Positions 55,662 to 64,000 of a DNA stretch of 64,000 nt are shown in pieces. The position numbers were made by a program, and so were the translations under genes. Below the pieces are notes generated by a model. The model worked only from the letters and a program-made list of their open reading frames with translations. It did not search any database and was not told the origin of the DNA. Origin of the DNA: an uncultured Shimia sp. (GTDB taxonomy: Bacteria > Pseudomonadota > Alphaproteobacteria > Rhodobacterales > Rhodobacteraceae). The stretch is from the NCBI GenBank assembly GCA_937897325.1, contig CALCOY010000035.1, forward strand, positions 20,347-84,346, given 5' to 3'. Each line of letters starts with the position of its first letter. The stretch's first letter is position 1.

Positions 55662-56510
55662 ATGCAGGATATAAACTGGAACGATCTGCGCCATGTTCTG
55701 GCGCTGGTCAGGTCAGGCACGATGATTGGTGCTGCCCGGCTGCAAGGTGTGGATGAGACGACCTTGGCGCGGCGGATCCGGACGATTGAGGCAGCGCTGG
55801 AAGGCGCGCTTTTCCGTCGGGCAGGTCAGGTTTATGCACCGACATCGCTTGGCGAGGCGGTTCTGGTCCATGCCTCGGCAGTCGAGGCGAGTTTGGAGGC
55901 GCTGCAGACCGATATCGGTGCGGCGCGGGCTGTTCTAACCGGCCACGTCCGCCTGACGGCTGTGCCGCTGTTGATCAACCGACTGATCGTGCCGCGGTTG
56001 AGCGGTTTTCTGAGCTTTCATCCAGACATCCGGGTCGAAGCGATTGCAGATTCGCGCAATGTCGATTTGCGGGCGCATGAAGCCGATCTATGTCTGCGAT
56101 TTGCGCGCCCCGAGGCCGGAGGCCTGGACGTGGTCATGCGAAAGGCTGGCAGCTTGCCATACGGCGTTTATGCGCGCGTCCGAAACACCTCTGGCCCATG
56201 GATCCGCTATGGTTCTGCCCAAACGCATTTGCCGCCGATGCGCTGGATCATGGCCCAGGACGGTGCCAGATCGGGATTGCTGGTCCAGGATGCCGAAACT
56301 GCCTTGGAGGCCGCGGCGGCAGGCATTGGAAAATGCGTTCTGCCCCGGATCGTCGGTGAGTGCGACGAGCGTTTGCAACGGATCGACGAGGATCTCCGCC
56401 CCCCGGATCGGGAGCTTTGGTTGATGTGGCGAAAAGGGGCCTCACCCGCTGTGGATGCGTTGCGTGATTGGTTGGCGGAGTTGCTTCGGGATCAGGCGTC
56501 TGAGGGGTGA
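55662..56510 (+). CDS. LysR family transcriptional regulator
   Basis: A 282-residue regulator. The HTH is in HVLALVRSGTMIGAARLQGVDETTLARRIRTIE, and LTAVPLLINRLIVPRLSGFLS begins the inducer-binding domain, which ends with a short C-terminal helix. It is divergent from the YciI-like gene at 55287-55580, with 81 bases between, so that gene is its most likely target; a LysR often controls its divergent neighbour. The target ligand is unknown. It overlaps the end of the GFA gene by 19 bases. Confidence 0.9.
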   Translation: MQDINWNDLRHVLALVRSGTMIGAARLQGVDETTLARRIRTIEAALEGALFRRAGQVYAPTSLGEAVLVHASAVEASLEALQTDIGAARAVLTGHVRLTAVPLLINRLIVPRLSGFLSFHPDIRVEAIADSRNVDLRAHEADLCLRFARPEAGGLDVVMRKAGSLPYGVYARVRNTSGPWIRYGSAQTHLPPMRWIMAQDGARSGLLVQDAETALEAAAAGIGKCVLPRIVGECDERLQRIDEDLRPPDRELWLMWRKGASPAVDALRDWLAELLRDQASEG

Positions 56511-56842
56511 TTGATGCCTTCCGTCCATGGAATGGGGCAATGATCTGGCGGGTTCACGCTTTCCAGCGCGCCCATTTTCACACCGTATTCATTCGGGTTG
56601 GAACGGCGCCGGTGATACATGCAGGTCCCGCATGTGGCGCAAAAGAAATGTTTGGCGGTCTTTGTACGCCATTCATAGAGCGTCAGCCTGTCCGCACCTC
56701 TTACCACGTGCAGCCCGTCCCTGGGAGACATTCACGGCAGGGGCGGCGCGCCTGCGGCAGAACGAACAATTGCAGCGTCCGAGCCATCGGCCAGTTCAAC
56801 CTCAAGCGTGACTGCGCGGCAATGGCAGGTGGCTTCGATCAT
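56492..56842 (-). pseudogene. GFA-family zinc protein with two compensating frameshifts
   Basis: Starts MIEATCHCRAVTLEVELADG and ends VKMGALESVNPPDHCPIPWT, which is the glutathione-dependent formaldehyde-activating (GFA) fold with zinc ligands CHC and FFCATCGT. The middle zinc motif NCSFCRRRAAPAVNVS occurs only in the next frame, between about 56770 and 56725, so a base is missing near 56770 and an extra C lies in the run at 56723-56725. The original frame contains a TGA at 56732. The two lesions nearly cancel. Either a real pseudogene or a sequence error. The ATG overlaps the stop of the rhomboid gene. Confidence 0.75.
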
Positions 56843-57576
56843 CTGCGGGTCACTTTCGGGATTCTCGAATTGGAATAGGTCGTTTCGGGATGTGGCGGAT
56901 GCCCGTCCGTCTGGCTCCAGAATCTTGGACCACCCTTGCGCAGCCATAGAGGCAGGGTGAGCAGGAAGCCCGCAACGAAGCCCCCGGCATGGGCCCAATA
57001 CGCCACGCCGCCAGCGCGAGGGTCCGCACCGACACCGCCGATAAATTGCATGCCGAACCAGACCATCAGCATGATCCAGGCGGGGATCGGAAAGATGCGG
57101 ATGAAGACGATGAAAAACAGAAGGATATCGACGCGGGCCTTGGGGAACATCAGAAGATAGCCGCCCATGACCCCTGCAATGGCACCGGAAGCGCCAACGG
57201 TGGGCACGGGGCTCAGCGGGGCAGAGATCACGTGGATCAGACCCGCAGCGATGCCGCTGCCCAGATAGAAGCCAAGAAAAGGCAGATGCCCCATCTCGTC
57301 TTCGACGTTGTCGCCGAATATGAACAGAAAAAGCATGTTCCCGGCCAGATGCATGAAGCCGCCGTGAAGGAACATTGACGAGATCAGCGTGTAAAACCCG
57401 TCGCCCGATGTTACGCGTGCGGGGATCATGGCCCATTCGGAAAAGAACCTGTTGATCGCGTAGTTATCATTAAAAAGCGAAAAATATCCCAGGTATATCA
57501 GGATATTGGCCGCCATCAGGACGTAGGTGACGTAGGGCGTTCGGCCCGAAGGATTGTGATCGCGGATCGGAAACAT
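56839..57576 (-). CDS. Rhomboid family intramembrane protease
   Basis: A 245-residue protein with six helices. The nucleophile S130 is in GASGAIAGVMGG, the catalytic H196 in YWAHAGGFVAG, and the oxyanion pair HLAGN is at 76-80. It cleaves single-pass membrane proteins within the lipid bilayer. The N-terminus MFPIRDHNPSGRTPYVTYVL is typical of alphaproteobacterial forms. It overlaps the frameshifted GFA gene by four bases (ATGA), so both were once coupled. Confidence 0.93.
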   Translation of the reverse strand: MFPIRDHNPSGRTPYVTYVLMAANILIYLGYFSLFNDNYAINRFFSEWAMIPARVTSGDGFYTLISSMFLHGGFMHLAGNMLFLFIFGDNVEDEMGHLPFLGFYLGSGIAAGLIHVISAPLSPVPTVGASGAIAGVMGGYLLMFPKARVDILLFFIVFIRIFPIPAWIMLMVWFGMQFIGGVGADPRAGGVAYWAHAGGFVAGFLLTLPLWLRKGGPRFWSQTDGHPPHPETTYSNSRIPKVTRR

Positions 57577-57673
57577 GACATGAAGGCTCTGTCATCGCTG
57601 GTGCATCGTCAAGCGTCGATCCGGATCGACGGGTCGGCAGGCACCCAATTGGCGACCGCCGTGCCAATTTTGA

Positions 57674-60600
57674 TCAGCTTGCCGCGCTGAGAAGAGCCGC
57701 GTTTCCGCCTGACGTTGTTGTATCCACGCAGATGTGGCGTTCATGTGTGACATGTGCGCGATCGGGCTGTGTCGTGATCAGCGGGGTGATCGGCCCTGTG
57801 CGCTGCGCAAGGGCAAGGTCTAGGGCTTTCGCTGTTTGTGTGTCTCCCCACCAGATGACGCCGCCATATTGCGGGCCGTCCGTCAGATCTTCGGGTGCGA
57901 TGCCGTCGGGCGCGGCTACGGCCTGACCGCCAAGCGTCTCCACCGCTTTGATCTGGGCCTTGCAGGCTGCTTCTCCCGGTCCCAGGCAGAGCAGCGACGG
58001 TTTCGTCCAATGGCTCAATCGGTTGGACTCGCCCGTTGGGCCGGGCAGGCTGACCTCACCGAGCTTGGTTTCCGTGATCGAGGGTGTCGGCAGGGCCTGG
58101 CCCTTTCCAAAGGGTGCTGAGATTTCCGGGGCGGGTGCAGGTTTGCGGAACCTCGACAGGTAGTCCGAGCCGCCCGCCTTGGGGCCTGTCCCCGACAGAC
58201 CGTGCCCGCCAAAGGGTTGGCTGCCCACGATGGCGCCGATCTGGTTGCGATTGATGTAGAGGTTCCCGGCCAGAACTCGGTCGGCAACATGTTGCACGCG
58301 GTCGTCAATACGCGTGTGCAGGCCGAAAGTCAGCCCATAGCCGGTGGCGTTGATGTCGTCGATGACCCGGTCCAGATCCTCGGACTTGAAAGTCGCAACA
58401 TGTAGGACGGGGCCGAAGACTTCCTGTTCAAGATCTGCGATGCCCTTCACTTTGATCAGCGCTGGCGGCACAAATGTCCCGTCGGTGGGGCAGGGCAGTT
58501 CGTGCAGCAGGCGGCCGTCGGCCCTGGCCTGGTTGATGTGATCCGAGATCGTGCGGCGCGCAGCCTCGTCGATTACCGGGCCGACATCGGTTGAAAGCTC
58601 CCAGGGATCGCCCAGATGAAGCGCATCCATAGCACCCTTGAGCATGCCTAGAACAACATCGGCGATGTCCTCTTGAACGTACAGGCAACGCAGGGCGGAG
58701 CACCGCTGTCCGGCTGATTGAAAGGCGCTTTCGATGATCGAAGTGACGGCCTGTTCGGGTAAGGCGGTGCTGTCGACGATCATCGCGTTGAGCCCACCGG
58801 TCTCCGCAATCAGCGGCGTGCCGGGGGCAGCATGCTGTGCTAGGCTTTGGCGGATGCGCATGGCTGTGGCGGTTGATCCTGTGAAGGCAACGACATTGGG
58901 ACCCCGTTCGGTAAGGTCCGCGCCAATTTCACCACCTCCGGGCAAGAGTTGCAGGGCGGTGCGTGGAACGCCAGCCTGGTACAGTAGCCCAACAGCGAGA
59001 TCCGCAACAAGTGGCGTTTGCTCGGCGGGTTTGGCGAGCACCGCATTGCCAGCGGCGAGGGCTGCCGAGATCTGACCGGTGAAAATTGCCAAAGGAAAGT
59101 TCCACGGCGATATACAGACGGCGCGGCCCGCTGGTACGCTGTCATCATCCGCTTGCGCTGCGTAGTAGCGCAAGAAATCGACCGCCTCGCGCAATTCGGC
59201 CACCGCATCCATTTGCGTCTTGCCTGCCTCACGACAGAGCAGGGCGAAAATCTCACCATATGCCGCTTCATAAAGGTCGGCAGCCTTGTTGAGGATATTC
59301 GTCCGTTCAGCAATTGGGGCTGTCCATGTTTCAGCTGCAGTAAAGGCTGCTGCAACATCCGCTGATGAGGCGTTTTGAACACTACCCACCATGTCATCGG
59401 GATGCGCCGGGTTCGTCAAATCGATGTTTGCGCCGTCTGACGGATCCGCCGCGATCAGAGGCTTTGCAGCCCAGACCGCTTTGCGATGCGGCTGGCGAGC
59501 TGCGTCGACATCCGCAAGGGTCGGCACATGGTTCAGATCGAAGCCCGTGGAATTCGGGCGCTCGGGCTGAAACAGATCGGGGCCCACGGGGATTTCGAGC
59601 CCCGGCTGATCAAGGGCTGCAAAAGGATCCGCGACGACTTCTTCGGCCGGTACATCAAGATCAACCAATTGATTGACAAAGCTGGAATTGGCCCCGTTTT
59701 CAAGAAGGCGCCGCACCAAGTAGGCAAGCAGATCCCGATGCGCACCAACTGGCGCGTAGATGCGGCAGGGGATCTTGTGTTTGGCCATGACGACATCGTG
59801 CAGCGCTTCGCCCATCCCGTGCAGGCGCTGAAATTCAAAGGGTTGATCATCGGCCATGTGCAGGATGGCGGCGACAGTATGGGCGTTGTGCGTCGCAAAT
59901 TGCGGATAGACGCGATCCGTCATTCCAAGCAGCTTGCGTGCATTGGCGATGTAGCTGACATCAGTTTCCGCCTTGCGTGTGAAGACGGGAAAGCCGTTCA
60001 TGCCAAGGACCTGTGCGCGTTTGATCTCGGTGTCCCAATAGGCCCCCTTGACCAGACGCACCATCAGGCACCTGTCATGGCGGTTGGCCATGTCGTAAAT
60101 CTCGTCAATGGCCCGGCCCGCACGTGGTCCATAAGCCTGCACGACAACACCAAAACCGTCCCAACCGGACAAAGCAGGCTCCGACAGAACCGCATCGATC
60201 ACCCTCAGGGAAAGAGACAGCCGGTCGGCCTCTTCCGCGTCAACATTCAGCCCCATACCCGCCGATTTGGCCAACAACGCGAGGGCACGCAAACGCGGCA
60301 CCAGATCGCGGAGAACGTGGGTTTCATGCGCGCGTTCATAGCGGGGATACAGTGCGGAAAGTTTGACGGAAATACCCGGGTTGGCGCGGATATCAACAGA
60401 TTTGCAGGCATCTGCGATCGCACTGATCGCCTTGGAATATGACAGGTGATAGCGCCGGGCATCGGCTTCCGTGATCGCCGCCTCACCCAGCATGTCGTAG
60501 CTATACGTGTAGCCCTTCGCCTCCATAGCGGCGGCGCGTTTCATGCCGCTTTGAATGGTTTCGCCAAGTACGAACTGGCGGCCCATTTCCTTGATGGCGC

Positions 60601-61087
60601 GGCCCACGGCCGTGCGAATGACAGGCTCACCCAGCCTTTTGATCGCCCCACGCAAATGGCCCACTGGGCCGGGTTGGTCATCGTCCAAAACACGGCCCGT
60701 CAGGAGAAGTGCCCAGGTCGAGGCGTTCACCAGGGGCGAGGTCGATTTTCCCAGATGCTTGCCCCAATCCGACGGTGCGATCTTGTCTTCGATGAGCGCG
60801 TCGATCGTATCTGCATCTGGCACCCGCAAGAGCGCCTCGGCCAGACAGATCAGCGCCACGCCTTCATCGGTCGAGAGGCCGTATTCCGCAAGAAACACCT
60901 CCATCAGGCCGGATTGCTGACCCTCACGAACATCGCAGACCATCTGGGCGGCCTCGGCCGCAATTGCCGCACGGTCCGCGTTGTTCAGCGCTGCTGCCTC
61001 CACCAGCTCCGCAATCAGCCTGTCATGGTTCTTATACATGCCTTCATCAAGTTGCATGTCAACAGAGGCAGCTGTGTCGCGGGCCAT
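57674..61087 (-). CDS. putA: Bifunctional proline dehydrogenase/glutamate semialdehyde dehydrogenase
   Basis: A 1137-residue PutA that oxidises proline to glutamate in two channelled steps, first reducing FAD then NAD. The proline dehydrogenase part contains NVDAEEADRLSLSLRVID and LVKGAYWDTEIKRAQ. The aldehyde dehydrogenase part has SPWNFPLAIFTGQISAALAAG, the FTGSTATA loop, the ETGG glutamate and the catalytic cysteine in SAGQRCSALRCLYVQ. There is no N-terminal ribbon-helix-helix, so it does not regulate itself; an Lrp-type gene is divergent 81 bases away. The ATG at 61087 has AAAGGATC upstream. Confidence 0.96.
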   Translation of the reverse strand: MARDTAASVDMQLDEGMYKNHDRLIAELVEAAALNNADRAAIAAEAAQMVCDVREGQQSGLMEVFLAEYGLSTDEGVALICLAEALLRVPDADTIDALIEDKIAPSDWGKHLGKSTSPLVNASTWALLLTGRVLDDDQPGPVGHLRGAIKRLGEPVIRTAVGRAIKEMGRQFVLGETIQSGMKRAAAMEAKGYTYSYDMLGEAAITEADARRYHLSYSKAISAIADACKSVDIRANPGISVKLSALYPRYERAHETHVLRDLVPRLRALALLAKSAGMGLNVDAEEADRLSLSLRVIDAVLSEPALSGWDGFGVVVQAYGPRAGRAIDEIYDMANRHDRCLMVRLVKGAYWDTEIKRAQVLGMNGFPVFTRKAETDVSYIANARKLLGMTDRVYPQFATHNAHTVAAILHMADDQPFEFQRLHGMGEALHDVVMAKHKIPCRIYAPVGAHRDLLAYLVRRLLENGANSSFVNQLVDLDVPAEEVVADPFAALDQPGLEIPVGPDLFQPERPNSTGFDLNHVPTLADVDAARQPHRKAVWAAKPLIAADPSDGANIDLTNPAHPDDMVGSVQNASSADVAAAFTAAETWTAPIAERTNILNKAADLYEAAYGEIFALLCREAGKTQMDAVAELREAVDFLRYYAAQADDDSVPAGRAVCISPWNFPLAIFTGQISAALAAGNAVLAKPAEQTPLVADLAVGLLYQAGVPRTALQLLPGGGEIGADLTERGPNVVAFTGSTATAMRIRQSLAQHAAPGTPLIAETGGLNAMIVDSTALPEQAVTSIIESAFQSAGQRCSALRCLYVQEDIADVVLGMLKGAMDALHLGDPWELSTDVGPVIDEAARRTISDHINQARADGRLLHELPCPTDGTFVPPALIKVKGIADLEQEVFGPVLHVATFKSEDLDRVIDDINATGYGLTFGLHTRIDDRVQHVADRVLAGNLYINRNQIGAIVGSQPFGGHGLSGTGPKAGGSDYLSRFRKPAPAPEISAPFGKGQALPTPSITETKLGEVSLPGPTGESNRLSHWTKPSLLCLGPGEAACKAQIKAVETLGGQAVAAPDGIAPEDLTDGPQYGGVIWWGDTQTAKALDLALAQRTGPITPLITTQPDRAHVTHERHICVDTTTSGGNAALLSAAS

Positions 61088-61168
61088 GATTGATCCTTTG
61101 CGCTTTTGCATAGTATATCTGCCTCAGACCAAGCGAATTGACTGAAGTTCACTGACCGGGCGGGAAAA

Positions 61169-61669
61169 GTGCCTAAAAATATGATCTTGTATGAGACTTT
61201 TGGGCGATCCGGCCTCGACCGGGCGGATCGGGCGATTCTAGTCGCCCTCGCGCGTGATGGTCGGATGAGCGTGACGGATCTGGCCGCCGAAATCGGCTTG
61301 TCGAAATCGCCGACCCAGGCGCGTTTGAGGCGCCTGGAAAAGGTGGGGATCATCCAGGGCTATCGCGCGCTCCTGGACCCGATCGCCTTGGGACTGGATC
61401 ATGTGGCTTTTGTCGAGGTGCGCCTAGAAGATACGCGGGAGGCCGCGCTGAGCGCATTCAACGCGGCCGTTCAAGGCCTGCCCCAGATAGAGCAAGCGCA
61501 TATGATCGCGGGCAATTTCGACTATCTCCTGAAGGTGCGCTGCGAGAATATGTCGAGCTATCGGGAATTTCTGGGCAAGGTGATCTCATCCCTGCCGCAT
61601 GTCGCAGCGACGTCGACCTATGTTGCGATGGAGGCGGTCAAAGAGGTCATGACCATCTCAGAAGCTTGA
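61169..61669 (+). CDS. Lrp/AsnC regulator, probable PutR
   Basis: A 166-residue regulator: MSVTDLAAEIGLSKSPTQARLRRLEKVGII is the helix-turn-helix and AHMIAGNFDYLLKVRCENMSSYREFLG the effector domain. Because it is divergent from putA it is the likely proline-responsive activator, as PutR is in other alphaproteobacteria. The start is a GTG with GGCGGG upstream; an ATG at 61181 is an alternative. The 81 bases between the genes should hold both promoters. Confidence 0.88.
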   Translation: MPKNMILYETFGRSGLDRADRAILVALARDGRMSVTDLAAEIGLSKSPTQARLRRLEKVGIIQGYRALLDPIALGLDHVAFVEVRLEDTREAALSAFNAAVQGLPQIEQAHMIAGNFDYLLKVRCENMSSYREFLGKVISSLPHVAATSTYVAMEAVKEVMTISEA

Positions 61670-61700
61670 CGTGCGGGCGGGCCGGGCCACTCTTGTCGGC

Positions 61701-62255
61701 ATGCGTATTCTGATCTGTCTTGCCTTTCTTTGCGGCCCGGCCTTGGCCGAAACCTGCCCACCCTCGGATGACATCTCGAACGAGTTGGGTGTTTTGATCG
61801 ACAAGGCACGGGAGGCCAAAAACGAAACAGACGGTCGCGCGATCGCAAATGAAATGTGGCAAGTCTGGCTGCGCGCACCGAATGCGCAGGCGCAGGCTCT
61901 GCTTGATCGCGGCATGGGGATGCGGCGTGTGGCCGACTACCTTGCAGCTCTCTCGGCGTTCAATCGACTGATTGACTATTGCCCGGACTATGCGGAAGGC
62001 TACAACCAGCGGGCGTTTGTGCATTTTTTACAAGGCAACTTCCCGGCCGCCTTGCCAGATCTCGATACGGCACTGTCGCTTTCACCAAATCACGTCGGCG
62101 CGCAATCCGGTCGGGCCCTGACGCTCATGAATATGGGCGATCTGGCCGCAGCACGCACGCAGATGCAAGCAGCGCTTAACAACAATCCCTGGCTGTCCGA
62201 ACGGGCCCTTCTGGCGCCGGGTGCACCGCTGGGGCCTGAGGGTGAAGACATCTGA
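61701..62255 (+). CDS. Exported TPR protein
   Basis: A 184-residue protein with a Sec signal (ILICLAFLCGPALAE) and two or three tetratricopeptide repeats (YLAALSAFNRLIDYCPDYAEGY, NFPAALPDLDTALSLSPNHV, DLAAARTQMQAALNNNPWLS). TPR proteins mediate protein contacts in the periplasm; the partner is unknown. The ATG at 61701 opens the signal, while the frame extends upstream without one. It follows the Lrp gene by 31 bases. Confidence 0.8.
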   Translation: MRILICLAFLCGPALAETCPPSDDISNELGVLIDKAREAKNETDGRAIANEMWQVWLRAPNAQAQALLDRGMGMRRVADYLAALSAFNRLIDYCPDYAEGYNQRAFVHFLQGNFPAALPDLDTALSLSPNHVGAQSGRALTLMNMGDLAAARTQMQAALNNNPWLSERALLAPGAPLGPEGEDI

Positions 62256-62310
62256 CCATCGAAAGACTTGAGACCGGCGGCCCGCTTGGCTAAAGCCGAC
62301 AAGACACGCT

Positions 62311-62352
62311 GCGGGCGTGGTGGAATGGTAGACATATCAGACTTAAGATCCT
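62311..62352 (+). repeat. Truncated tRNA-Leu copy
   Basis: The first 42 bases match the 5' half of a tRNA-Leu(TAA): GCGGGCGTGGTGGAATGG, then TAGACA and GACTTAA. It closely matches the complete tRNA 125 bases downstream, but the anticodon stem no longer pairs and the variable and T arms are missing. It may be a relic of duplication or of an old integration event. Confidence 0.6.
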
Positions 62353-62435
62353 GCCACTCCGCTCGCGTTGCGCATTGTTATCAAGGCCTTATGGCCCTAA
62401 GGAGTTTTTCAGGCCCGAAATAGGCCCAAGTACTC

Positions 62436-62521
62436 GCCCGCGTGGTGGAATGGTAGACACAAGAGACTTAAAATCTCTGGGCCGGAAGGCCGTGCCGGTT
62501 CGAGTCCGGCCGCGGGTACCA
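62436..62521 (+). tRNA. tRNA-Leu (TAA)
   Basis: An 86-base class II tRNA. Acceptor GCCCGCG pairs with CGCGGGT, the anticodon stem AGAGA/TCTCT encloses CTTAAAA with anticodon TAA at 62469-62471, a long variable arm GGGCCGGAAGGCCGT follows, and GGTTCGAGTCC is the T arm. CCA is encoded. The DNA beyond its 3' end differs in base content, so it may be an integration site. Confidence 0.95.
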
Positions 62522-62716
62522 AAAATTGGGTCGTAGCAGCTCCTTAAATACATGCTTTCATTCAGCTCTCAGTGGTCATACTCGAGAAATTTAAAGGTAG
62601 GGCCCGAATTAATTTATCTGTTCGCAATCCTCCTTCACTAGGATAACAATGACGAAACACACGATGTTGCGTCGAATATTCTCGACCCTCAAGATGTGGT
62701 TAATTGGAGGGGCAAA

Positions 62717-63798
62717 ATGGGACTGACAGCGATAGAGAGCTTTTGCGGAGCCGGAGGAATGTCTGTTGGGCTCGAAAAAGCAAGCTTTGACGTCCGCTTC
62801 GCCTTCGACAACGATCCGATATCTGTCGATACGTATGCCCGTAACGTTGGCGAACATGTCAGTGTCTTGGATGCCAGTGTGGTGTCGGGCAGCGAGCTCC
62901 TTGATCGGGCGGGAGTTGGATTTGGCGAGCTCGATCTCTTCTCTGGCGGACCACCGTGCCAAGGCTTCTCAAAGCAGAGGCGCGGAGCGGCAGCGTTAGA
63001 CGATCCGCGTAACGGTCTGGTCAGACACTTCGCACGACTGGTTCGGGAGACCGGTCCACGCGCTTTCTTGTTCGAGAATGTCCAGATTTTTGGACAAAAG
63101 CGCGGACGCAAATTGATTGAAGAACTTTCGGCAGTGTTAAGCGACTACGAGGTTCATGACTTCTTCGTTTGCTCATCCGATTTTGGTCTGGCGCAGTCAC
63201 ACGGACGATTTCTAATGATCGGACTAAAGAAAGACATAGGGGCGCCGCCGCCGCTACTTCCAACCTCAGAAATCAACATCACGGTCCGCGACGCGATTGG
63301 CGACCTACCCGCGCCGCCAGACGACCGCCGAGAGCATCCCACGCTGGCCAATCACATCCAGTGTCGCATCACCGAGATCAACAAAGAGAGAATTTCTTAT
63401 GTTCCGCAAGGTGGAGGTTGGAGGGATATTCCCTTTCAACTCCGTTTGCCTTGTCACCAACGGGTGGATACCTCAAAGGGCGGCTGGCCAGACGTGTACG
63501 GTCGCCTCAGTTGGGACGGGGCGTATGTCCGACCATAACGGGTGGCTTTGATAGCTTCTCAAGGGGCCGGTACGCCCACCCGGAACAGGATCGTTCGATT
63601 ACACCGCGCGAGGCGGCTCGTTTGCAGGGATTCGACGACAGTTTTCGCTTCCTTGGCAACCGAGCTGATATAAGACGGATGATTGGAAACGCGGTTCCTC
63701 CACCGTTGGCAACTGCTGCTGGCTTTGCAATACGGCGTTCTCTAGAGCGAGCTGCACCTGTGGACCTAGTGCCTGAGCAACGCTCGGCGGTGGTCTAG
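62717..63798 (+). pseudogene. C5-cytosine DNA methyltransferase with a frameshift
   Basis: This frame opens with a strong GGAGGGG site and encodes SAM motif I (ESFCGAGGMSVG, residues 7-18), catalytic motif IV with C81 in GGPPCQGFSKQRRG, motif VI FLFENVQ and motif VIII QSHGRFLMIG. It then stops at 63538, but motif IX (CPTITGGFDSFSRGRYAHPE) and X (GNAVPPPLATAAG) continue one frame over to 63798. One base appears missing from the GGGG run at 63518-63521. Such enzymes methylate cytosine in a restriction-modification or orphan setting. GC is lower than the host average. Confidence 0.8.
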
Positions 63799-63850
63799 TC
63801 TCGACATTTCAACGGCTTGGTGTACGGTCGCCCGCAATGCAGGAGGCAAT

Positions 63851-64000
63851 ATGCACGAGGTACAAAAGCAGTACAAAGCCCTAACCGGCCTTACTAAGAG
63901 CACCGACCTTAAGAACGGAGTCGTGGCGGATCAATTGGCGCGACTTGGTCTTCCCCCTCTGAAGTGGTCCTCCGCTATGTTTAGAAAAACGGAGGAAGAC
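63851..64000 (+). CDS. Partial ORF after the methyltransferase
   Basis: A reading frame starts at ATG 63851 with AGGAGG just upstream and stays open to the window edge (50 codons, beginning MHEVQKQYKALTGL). It has no recognised motif. Its position directly after the methyltransferase makes a restriction or other partner enzyme a reasonable guess only. Confidence 0.5.
   Translation, partial: MHEVQKQYKALTGLTKSTDLKNGVVADQLARLGLPPLKWSSAMFRKTEED

Overview
The window looks like chromosomal DNA of an alphaproteobacterium of the family Rhodobacteraceae (Roseobacter group). The evidence is high GC with strong third-position G/C bias, a class I lysyl-tRNA synthetase, the nadD-dacB pairing, an RpoH-type heat-shock sigma factor, a VPLPA-CTERM sorting tail, and several small DUF families typical of this family (DUF1127, DUF6324, DUF6356, DUF6476). 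No rRNA, CRISPR array, transposase or integrase was seen. RNA genes are one tRNA-His, one tRNA-Leu and one truncated tRNA-Leu copy.

Layout. 0.2-1.8 kb: a di-haem cytochrome c of the RoxA/peroxidase type. 1.8-6.9 kb: a tightly overlapping five-gene minus-strand operon (GNAT-like protein, E1/ThiF-like adenylyltransferase, multi-pass membrane protein, second GNAT-like protein, Acg-type nitroreductase). I cannot assign it to a named pathway and it is the best candidate for an undescribed system. 7-13 kb: GNAT, DUF2059, nadD, dacB, a monooxygenase-like protein, a TerB-like protein and lysK. 13.4-21.6 kb: mostly small accessory genes, a 761-residue right-handed beta-helix protein resembling phage or gene-transfer-agent spikes, and a papain-like cysteine protease. 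21.6-32.6 kb: uvrB and uvrC, with between them an ABC-2 transporter, an SppA-like protease, a Na+/Ca2+ exchanger and a FolM-type reductase. 32.9-38.2 kb: a VPLPA-CTERM surface protein, small dimeric alpha-beta barrel proteins, DMT exporters, rplY and a sulfotransferase. 38.2-41.1 kb: lldD divergent from a Tat-exported nitroreductase and a MarR regulator, with candidate operators between. 41.3-44.4 kb: a ThDP enzyme broken by an in-frame stop, and trkH. 44.8-46.2 kb: pgsA-moaD-moaE. 48.4-53.3 kb: tRNA-His, rluD, rpoH and a membrane GGDEF-EAL protein. 53.4-62.3 kb: curA, suhB, a LysR regulator, a rhomboid protease, a frameshifted GFA gene, and putA with its divergent Lrp regulator. 62.3-64 kb: the tRNA-Leu site followed by less GC-rich DNA with a frameshifted C5 cytosine methyltransferase and a truncated ORF, probably the edge of a genomic island.

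Themes. Several genes carry single-base lesions (zf-TFIIB at 18.88 kb, ThDP enzyme at 42.40 kb, GFA at 56.7 kb, methyltransferase at 63.52 kb). Three of the four are indels, mostly in short homopolymers, so sequencing or assembly error must be excluded before calling them natural pseudogenes. All functional calls come from reading motifs by eye; no database search was run.
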